Source: Clostridiales bacterium
Lineage (GTDB): Bacteria; Bacillota; Clostridia; Oscillospirales; Acutalibacteraceae
DNA: 10,988 nt
Assembly (NCBI GenBank): GCA_022791355.1
Contig: JAAVYX010000181.1
Location: forward strand, 1-10,988
Direction of reading: 5' to 3'
Shown: positions 7,073-10,988 of the stretch, one piece after another
Numbering within the stretch: the stretch's first letter is position 1
Layout: each line of letters starts with the position of its first letter
Program-made: the position numbers and the translations under genes
Notes under the pieces: model-generated
The model's database searches: none
Told to the model about the DNA's origin: nothing
Seen by the model: the letters and a program-made list of their open reading frames with translations, nothing else

Positions 7073-7222
7073 GTTTTACGGGACAAAAATTACCGCACGC
7101 TGCGTTATCTTCGTCGCTGGCCTCATAAGGCAGACGAGTTCTGCTCAACTAGAGATAGGCCGGTTTTAAGGAGCGTCCTGCCTCATTTCCCTTGCCTGCG
7201 ATAATTTTTCCTCCCGTAAAAC
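7073..7222. mobile_element. 150-base inverted-repeat element (MITE-like), repeat R copy 2
   Basis: The ends are inverted repeats: GTTTTACGGGA (7073-7083) followed by C-AAAAATTA-CCGCA to 7097, mirrored at 7197-7222, with 23 of 26 aligned positions equal. Inside are further nested arms: CTGGCCTCAT (7117-7126) against ATAGGCCGG (7155-7163), and a top stem GCAG-N7-CTGC. The whole can fold into one long imperfect hairpin. The left 50 bases match the repeat at 2276-2326. It carries no gene and lies between the DUF624 promoter region and the 3' end of xerD. No clear target duplication is visible. The rest of the gap (7223-7331) holds no recognised feature. Confidence 0.6.
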
Positions 7223-7331
7223 GCCGCTGGGCGTATGAGTTCTTGGCGGTAGACGGTATCATTCTCCTGTTAAGGGGGACAACCTCCGTACCCGCGTCCT
7301 AAGCGTTTTAACCAACGTCCTGAATAGCGTA

Positions 7332-8219
7332 CTAGCGCGCCCGGGGATGGAACTTACGATAGGCCTGGGCGTAGCGGTTCTTCATGATCTGGGCGTAGAC
7401 CTGGGTGGAAGAAATGTCGGCATGTCCCAACATCTCCTTTATGTCCCGCAGCTGCGCCCCGTTTTCTAGAAGATGGGCGGCGAAGGAATGACGCAGGGTG
7501 TGCGGCGTAATATCTTTCTGAATATTGGCCTGCTGGGCATAATGCTTGACGATCTTCCAAAAGCCCTGCCGGGTGAGCGGCAGACCGTTCATGTTGGTGA
7601 AGAGCATTTCGGAGTCGGGGTCCAGCACGATCATCGGACGAACCCGCAGCACATAGTCGGCGATAGCCTTGACAGCCGCCGGATACATGGGTACGATGCG
7701 CTCGCTTTTCGTACCCTTCAAGTGAAGGATACCCACCTCCAGATTTACATCATGAATCCGCAGGTCGATCAGCTCGGAGACCCGGATGCCGGTCGCATAC
7801 AACAGCTCCAGCATAGCCTTGTCCCGACAGCCCTTATGGTCCAACGGATTGGGTTGGGCCAGCAACAGCTCGATTTCCTGATTTGTGAGGATCTCGGGCA
7901 ATTTTTTTTCGGCCTTGGACACCTTCACGCCCTTAGCCGGATTGCTGGATACGCCGCCGGTCATAAGCAGATATTGATAAAAGCAACGAATGGAGGCCAG
8001 CACCCGGGTAATGGTCGAATGAGACCGGCCTGCGGCTTCCAGAGAGGCTACATATTCCAAAACCAGCTCTTGGCCGGCATCAGCCAAGTCCTCGGTCTGC
8101 CGGGAGACAGCATAGGCCGAGAACTGGGAGAGGTCGCGCAAATAGGATTCCAGCGTGTTGCTGGATACCTGCTTTTGCTCCGCCAGATAGGTTTTAAACG
8201 CTGCTATGTAGTCCTTCAT
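7332..8219 (-). CDS. xerD: Site-specific tyrosine recombinase XerD
   Basis: A 295-residue tyrosine recombinase of standard Xer length, which resolves chromosome dimers at dif with a partner Xer protein and FtsK/SpoIIIE. The N-terminal SAM-like DNA-binding domain covers about 3-88 (YIAAFKTYLAEQKQVSSNTL), and the catalytic domain about 105-290. All catalytic residues are present: R146 (ATGIRVSEL), K171 (GTKSERIVP), H240 and R243 (HTLRHSFAAHLL), H266 (LGHADISSTQVY) and nucleophile Y275. The start at ATG 8219 has GGAG about 10 bases upstream. It follows spoIIM on the same strand after 171 bases, like the spoIIM-fur-xerD order of Bacillus but without fur. That context favours the chromosomal XerD over a phage or transposon integrase. 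XerC and XerD cannot be separated with certainty from sequence alone. Confidence 0.93.
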   Translation of the reverse strand: MKDYIAAFKTYLAEQKQVSSNTLESYLRDLSQFSAYAVSRQTEDLADAGQELVLEYVASLEAAGRSHSTITRVLASIRCFYQYLLMTGGVSSNPAKGVKVSKAEKKLPEILTNQEIELLLAQPNPLDHKGCRDKAMLELLYATGIRVSELIDLRIHDVNLEVGILHLKGTKSERIVPMYPAAVKAIADYVLRVRPMIVLDPDSEMLFTNMNGLPLTRQGFWKIVKHYAQQANIQKDITPHTLRHSFAAHLLENGAQLRDIKEMLGHADISSTQVYAQIMKNRYAQAYRKFHPRAR

Positions 8220-8303
8220 TTCGTCGTCACTCCACTGGCGGACCCGTAGGCCAGCCGGATATTTTCAGCTGCTAGGTCTTTGTTAAAAAATGCTGGATAT
8301 TTC

Positions 8304-8353
8304 ACTGCAAAGTGACAGACGCAAAGAAAAAGCGGCGGATAGCGCTTTGCAGT
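8304..8353 (-). other. Inverted repeat in the spoIIM-xerD gap
   Basis: A perfect 9-base inverted repeat (ACTGCAAAG at 8304-8312, CTTTGCAGT at 8345-8353) encloses 32 bases that also contain a second GCAAAG (8321-8326), which could pair with the same arm. On the minus strand it lies between the spoIIM stop and xerD, with a T6 run 14 bases past the stem. It could be a leader structure of xerD or a poor terminator of spoIIM. Confidence 0.35.
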
Positions 8354-8390
8354 AAAAATAGACAGTTCTTTTGGATTTTTCAAACAGGCC

Positions 8391-9119
8391 CTAAGATGAA
8401 AAACGGAAAAAGCGTATAAAAGCCGCCGACAAGCCCGCGTCCAACAGACAGGCCAGAAGCAATATTCCCAAAATAAAAAGGTAACGCAGGCAATACATTT
8501 TAAAGTCGCCCCGCAAGGTCAGCGCGGAGGCCCCAGGCAGTACGCCGCGAAAGAGCATTAGGGAGAAGCCCCAGGATTCCCGACAGGCCAACAGCAGCGC
8601 AAGGGCGGAAACCAGATTTGGGGGGATCAGCAACAGGGCCGAAAAGGCCATACCCTTCATCCCATAGACCGCATAGATATATCCAGTGGTTAGGCCGAGT
8701 CCCAGCCCCTTAAAGCAGGGAATTAAGAAAGCACCCGGCGCCCCTACCACACAGATGCCGCAGATAAAAGCAGCCACGAAAAAAGCAAGAGAGGAGAACA
8801 GCGCGTAAAGAAAGGTCATCCCAAAGGGCTGGCTTTGACGCTGCGCCACATAAGCCGAAAAGCTGGCCTCCACCGATTTTACCAGCCCTTCCCCCGCCCC
8901 GCGCATGACCAGCACGCCAATCAGCATACCCGCTATGTAGGCCAGGGCCAGAACCAACAGCTTTCGATTGATCTGCGGCGCCGACCCCGTCCGCAGCCGC
9001 TCTCGGTCTCTGCCAGGACGCGGCAGGCGCTTAACGCCGCTCCGCCTGGACTGCCGCCATCCGGCTATGCGGACGCGGGGCATAAAAAACATATGGGGTC
9101 TTTTGACCGTCCGTATCAT
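8391..9119 (-). CDS. spoIIM: Stage II sporulation protein M (SpoIIM-like)
   Basis: A 242-residue membrane protein of the SpoIIM/DUF95 family. SpoIIM forms, with SpoIID and SpoIIP, the mother-cell peptidoglycan-degrading complex that drives engulfment of the forespore. Five membrane helices are visible at about 53-73, 102-122, 126-150, 155-178 and 213-235, with the conserved FKGLGLGLTTGYIYAVYG (136-153) and the PPNLVSALALLLACRESW region (166-183). The start ATG 9119 has AGGGAGGA 6 bases upstream, so the roughly 50-residue Arg/Lys-rich N-terminal stretch seems real; it is longer than in Bacillus SpoIIM (about 214 residues). A sigma-E-like promoter precedes it. Its neighbour downstream on the same strand is xerD, as in Bacillus. 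It is the only sporulation gene in the window. Confidence 0.82.
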   Translation of the reverse strand: MIRTVKRPHMFFMPRVRIAGWRQSRRSGVKRLPRPGRDRERLRTGSAPQINRKLLVLALAYIAGMLIGVLVMRGAGEGLVKSVEASFSAYVAQRQSQPFGMTFLYALFSSLAFFVAAFICGICVVGAPGAFLIPCFKGLGLGLTTGYIYAVYGMKGMAFSALLLIPPNLVSALALLLACRESWGFSLMLFRGVLPGASALTLRGDFKMYCLRYLFILGILLLACLLDAGLSAAFIRFFRFSS

Positions 9120-9156
9120 ACAAAGTCCTCCCTGCGCGAAATTTCGCTCTCAGGAA

Positions 9157-9183
9157 ATCATATGAAACGAATGGACAAGATAT
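9157..9183 (-). promoter_or_regulatory. Candidate sigma-E promoter of spoIIM
   Basis: On the minus strand ATA (9183-9181), a 16-base spacer and CATATGAT (9164-9157) fit the sigma-E pattern ATA-N16-CATACANT known from Bacillus, with one change in the -10 core and a permitted C/T change. The start point would lie near 9149, giving a leader of about 30 bases with the AGGGAGGA ribosome site. Known sigma-E control of spoIIM in Bacillus makes this plausible. Confidence 0.5.
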
Positions 9184-9222
9184 ACGCTCTGCATACATTT
9201 TTGCCAGGCCCTCTAGCGCTTC
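9183..9222 (+). repeat. Dispersed repeat A, copy 2
   Basis: These 40 bases match the minus strand of 5902-5941 at 32 of 40 positions, with the identical 15-base core at 9206-9220. The copy lies directly upstream of the proposed spoIIM promoter, overlapping the end of its -35 element. The remaining proC-spoIIM gap (9120-9352) holds only a small GGCGC-CTTTA-GCGCC hairpin at 9278-9292 without a T-run. Confidence 0.6.
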
Positions 9223-9352
9223 ATTTTTCCGGCGTCTTGGTCTGGGCATTGGCTCCGTCCGGCGTTCGGCAATCAGAGGCGCCTTTAGCGCCAGGATGCC
9301 GGAACGTCCAAAAGACATTCGCATAGATAGGTTGGAAACATTCCGTCCCCTG

Positions 9353-10156
9353 TTAAATCCGCAGTTCTACAGAACGCTGTTCGGCGGCCTCCACGGCCCG
9401 TTCTACCGCCTGGTCAAAGCCGGCTTGGTCCATCGCTTTGAGCCCCGCCTCGGTGGTGCCGTTAGGCGAGGTCACCATACGGATGAGCTCTTCCACCGAC
9501 CTGCCGCTCTCCAAAATCATTCTGGCGCTGCCCAGTAAGGTACCGAATACCAGACGCTGCGCATCGGCCTGGGACAGGCCGTGGGAGACCGCCGTCCGAA
9601 TCAGCTCCCGGGCAAAGCGGAAAATAAAAGCCGGCGAGCTGCCGCTGACGGCGGTAACCGTATCCATATTCTTTTCCTCCACCGTACAGGCCACCCCGCA
9701 GGAGGAAAAGCAGCCCTTCACAGTTTCAAATTCCGAATCGGTTACCGGCGAGGCATGTACCAACGCCGACGCGCCGCACCCCACCATCAAAGGCGTGTTG
9801 GGCATGACCCGTATCACCTTGCAGTCGAAGCCGACCTGTTCCTTGACCCATTCGATGGTTCGGCCGGCCGCTACGGTGATCAAGCAGGTATCCGTCGTGA
9901 CGAACGAACGAATTTCTTTTAGTACGGCCGGATAGACCTGCGGCTTAACGGTTAAAAACACGTACTTGCAGGAACGGGTAAGCGCGGCGGCCGACCGACA
10001 GATTTCCGCCTTAGGCACAAGACCTTGTGTTTTTTCGGCCGACACATCATACAGGCTGATACGATCAGGATTTATGTAACCCGCAGACAAAATGCCCTTC
10101 ACAATGGCGCAGGCGATATTCCCTACGCCGATAAATCCAAATCGAACCGTTTCCAT
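9353..10156 (-). CDS. proC: Pyrroline-5-carboxylate reductase
   Basis: A 267-residue P5C reductase, which makes proline from pyrroline-5-carboxylate with NAD(P)H in the cytoplasm. The N-terminal Rossmann fold has GFIGVGNIACAIVKG (7-21), the strand VFLTVKPQ (66-73) and ITVAAG (93-98). RVMPNTP (116-122) marks the cofactor/substrate region. The C-terminal helical dimerisation domain has AVSGSSPAFIF (169-179) and the family signature MVTSPNGTTEAGLKAMD (227-243). The frame is open 33 codons further upstream. ATG 10156 is chosen because METVRFGFIGVGN is where the family begins, and a purine-rich AGGATGAGG site lies 5 bases before it. No proA or proB is adjacent, so it is probably a single-gene unit. 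No clear terminator is seen after the stop at 9353-9355. Confidence 0.95.
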   Translation of the reverse strand: METVRFGFIGVGNIACAIVKGILSAGYINPDRISLYDVSAEKTQGLVPKAEICRSAAALTRSCKYVFLTVKPQVYPAVLKEIRSFVTTDTCLITVAAGRTIEWVKEQVGFDCKVIRVMPNTPLMVGCGASALVHASPVTDSEFETVKGCFSSCGVACTVEEKNMDTVTAVSGSSPAFIFRFARELIRTAVSHGLSQADAQRLVFGTLLGSARMILESGRSVEELIRMVTSPNGTTEAGLKAMDQAGFDQAVERAVEAAEQRSVELRI

Positions 10157-10235
10157 ATAGACCTCATCCTTTAACCAGTTGAAATTACCTGACCTTCCAA
10201 AGAACTCGAATGCCAGGCGGCAATGTTGTAATACA

Positions 10236-10264
10236 TTTATACACCAACCGTTCAATTATGTCAA
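10236..10264 (-). promoter_or_regulatory. Strong sigma-A promoter of proC
   Basis: On the minus strand a perfect TTGACA (10264-10259), a 17-base spacer and TATAAA (10241-10236, 5 of 6) form a near-consensus vegetative promoter. The start would be near 10228, leaving a leader of about 70 bases before ATG 10156. The -35 box is itself part of the first TTNACATAA repeat unit. Confidence 0.75.
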
Positions 10265-10334
10265 TAGGATTATGTGAATCTATCAAAATATTATGTAAAT
10301 AATTTATGTAAACACCTACATCTGGATATGTAAA
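10257..10334 (-). repeat. Array of five TTNACATAA direct repeats upstream of proC
   Basis: On the minus strand the words TTTACATA (10334-10327), TTTACATA (10312-10305), TTTACATA (10299-10292), TTCACATA (10278-10271) and TTGACATA (10264-10257) occur in the same orientation. Start-to-start distances are 22, 13, 21 and 14 bases. All but the first listed continue with A. The promoter-proximal unit contains the proC -35 box. They may be operator sites for a regulator of proC, or remnant -35-like repeats in AT-rich DNA. Confidence 0.5.
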
Positions 10335-10440
10335 CCTGTGAAAAGAACAAGGTATTGGGTGCTTTGAAAATAATTACCAAAAATCTTTTCTGATAATTTC
10401 ACTGTTAATCAAAACCACTAGTAAACGAGTGGTTTGCACA

Positions 10441-10485
10441 GACCCCAGAGGGGTCAGTACTTGCTGACCCCTGGAAGGGGTACTG
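10441..10485. repeat. Nested overlapping palindromes in the IS right end
   Basis: Four inverted repeats overlap within 45 bases: GACCCC-AGA-GGGGTC (10441-10455), GGGGTCAG with CTGACCCC (10450-10457 and 10464-10471), ACCCCT-GGA-AGGGGT (10467-10481) and CAGTAC with GTACTG (10455-10460 and 10480-10485). Either one long stem or two side-by-side hairpins can form. Confidence 0.7.
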
Positions 10486-10514
10486 AGGGTTTGTCATCGC
10501 ATCACTATCACAGG

Positions 10515-10542
10515 CAGCCGCTAAAAGCGGCTGTTTTCTTTT
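10515..10542 (+). terminator. Terminator facing tnpA from its 3' side
   Basis: CAGCCGC (10515-10521), loop TAAAA and GCGGCTG (10527-10533) are followed by TTTTCTTTT (10534-10542). The T-run is on the plus strand only, so this stops transcription entering the element from the left, antisense to tnpA. It ends 2 bases before the tnpA stop codon. Confidence 0.7.
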
Positions 10543-10544
10543 GC

Positions 10545-10988
10545 CTACTTCCTCCTGCTACCCGTAAACGGGTCCATGTACTCCTTGAGACTGATTTGGT
10601 CACTTGCCAAATCTTCTTCCAACTGGTTCTGGATATATTCTTGTATCATTTTCGCATTCTTTCCTACCGTATCCACAAAGTATCCCCGGCACCAGAAGTT
10701 CCTGCTCCCATATTTGTACTTCAGATTCGCATGCCTATCGAAGATCATCAGCGCGCTTTTGCTCTTGAGCGTCCCCACAAACTGTGCTATACTCATGTAC
10801 GGTGGGATACTCACCAGGAGATGAATGTGGTCTGGGCACGCCTCTCCCTCAATGATTTCCACTTTCATTTCTTTGCACAGCTTTTTGATGATCGCGATCA
10901 CATCTTCCCTTAATGTTTTGTAGATCACTTTTCTCCGGTACTTTGGTGCGAATACCACATGGTATTCGCACCGGTAACTCGAATGTGC
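10545..10988 (-). CDS. tnpA: IS200/IS605-type transposase TnpA (partial at window edge)
   Basis: This is a Y1 single-strand transposase of the HUH family. In the open frame 148 codons (147 residues and the stop) are visible, and the protein continues beyond the right edge by a few residues: the sequence opens with HSSYRCEYHVVFAPKYRRK, which normally lies about 10 residues from the start. A GTG at 10958 is internal and not the true start. The metal-binding HUH motif is in PDHIHLLVS (both His present; the first is encoded near 10827-10829). The catalytic Tyr lies in IQEYIQNQ toward the C-terminus, and KSKSALMIFDRHANLKYKYG and FWCRGYFVDTVG are typical of the family. No frameshift or stop interrupts it, so it is probably active. 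It excises and inserts single-stranded DNA using hairpins at the element's ends. Confidence 0.93.
   Translation of the reverse strand, partial: AHSSYRCEYHVVFAPKYRRKVIYKTLREDVIAIIKKLCKEMKVEIIEGEACPDHIHLLVSIPPYMSIAQFVGTLKSKSALMIFDRHANLKYKYGSRNFWCRGYFVDTVGKNAKMIQEYIQNQLEEDLASDQISLKEYMDPFTGSRRK

Larger units (their letters stand above)
10412..10988 (-). mobile_element. IS200-type insertion sequence, right end and most of the element (cut by window edge)
   Basis: The segment holds an IS200/IS605-type tnpA on the minus strand that runs off the right edge, followed by about 130 bases of hairpin-rich DNA. The outermost hairpin, AAACCACT (10412-10419) and AGTGGTTT (10428-10435) with an 8-base loop, has the place and form of the subterminal right-end hairpin these elements use as a recognition site. 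The cleavage site should lie within about 20 bases to its left, but I cannot fix it. No inverted terminal repeats are expected for this family. No accessory tnpB is visible. The left end is outside the window. Confidence 0.7.

Noticed and set aside
7473..8249. A 258-codon plus-strand open frame across xerD
   Set aside because: It is antisense to an intact XerD with all catalytic residues. Its composition is that of a mirror frame.
9031..9324. Minus-strand open frame of 97 codons overlapping the spoIIM start
   Set aside because: It overlaps the well-supported spoIIM start and its promoter in another frame, and has no recognisable domain.
10157..10255. 33-residue N-terminal extension of proC
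   Set aside because: Family proteins begin at the Rossmann strand. A ribosome site precedes ATG 10156, and the proposed promoter start lies inside the extension.
10257..10334. CRISPR-like or iteron reading of the TTNACATAA repeats
   Set aside because: Units are only 8-9 bases with uneven 13-22 base spacing and no cas or replication genes nearby. An operator-like array is the simpler view.
10434..10913. Plus-strand open frame of 159 codons at the right edge
   Set aside because: It is antisense to tnpA and crosses the IS hairpins and a terminator.

Overview
The window looks like a chromosomal stretch of an anaerobic, endospore-forming Firmicute of the class Clostridia, moderately GC-rich and probably a gut-type Oscillospirales-like lineage. 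The evidence is a SpoIIM homologue, strong GGAGG-type ribosome sites, sigma-A type promoters, alternative TTG starts, clostridial-type Pyk, XerD and ProC, and an IS200-type element. The exact taxon is inference; there is no rRNA or other marker gene.

Layout. Positions 1-286 hold the terminator of a gene lying to the left and the leader of a two-gene operon. Positions 287-1927 (+) encode an ACT-domain protein (UPF0237) and a DUF711/UPF0210 protein, a conserved pair of unknown biochemical role. Positions 1928-2477 carry no gene, but hold a long terminator hairpin and one copy of a dispersed repeat. Positions 2478-3440 (-) encode a membrane-anchored VanY-type peptidase with a long Ser/Thr-rich linker. 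It is divergent from pyruvate kinase at 3830-5281 (+), which has a good sigma-A type promoter. A small AT-richer DUF2087 gene follows at 5409-5717 (-). A 270-base gap with a second dispersed repeat then leads to a 30-base perfect palindrome that serves as the terminator of a DUF624/YesL-like membrane protein at 6022-7014 (-). From 7073 to 7222 there is a 150-base inverted-repeat element.

The right part reads leftwards: proC (10156 to 9353), spoIIM (9119 to 8391) and xerD (8219 to 7332). The spoIIM-xerD proximity recalls the spoIIM-fur-xerD neighbourhood of Bacillus. proC has a near-consensus sigma-A promoter preceded by an array of TTNACATAA direct repeats. spoIIM has a sequence fitting a sigma-E promoter, which would match its role in mother-cell engulfment. 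The right edge (about 10400-10988) is the right end of an IS200-type insertion sequence, with its tnpA running off the window, several overlapping hairpins and an antisense-facing terminator.

Most genes here are housekeeping. I found no defence system or novel multigene machine. The unusual material lies between genes: two families of short dispersed repeats, the nested palindromes of the IS end, and the repeat array upstream of proC.
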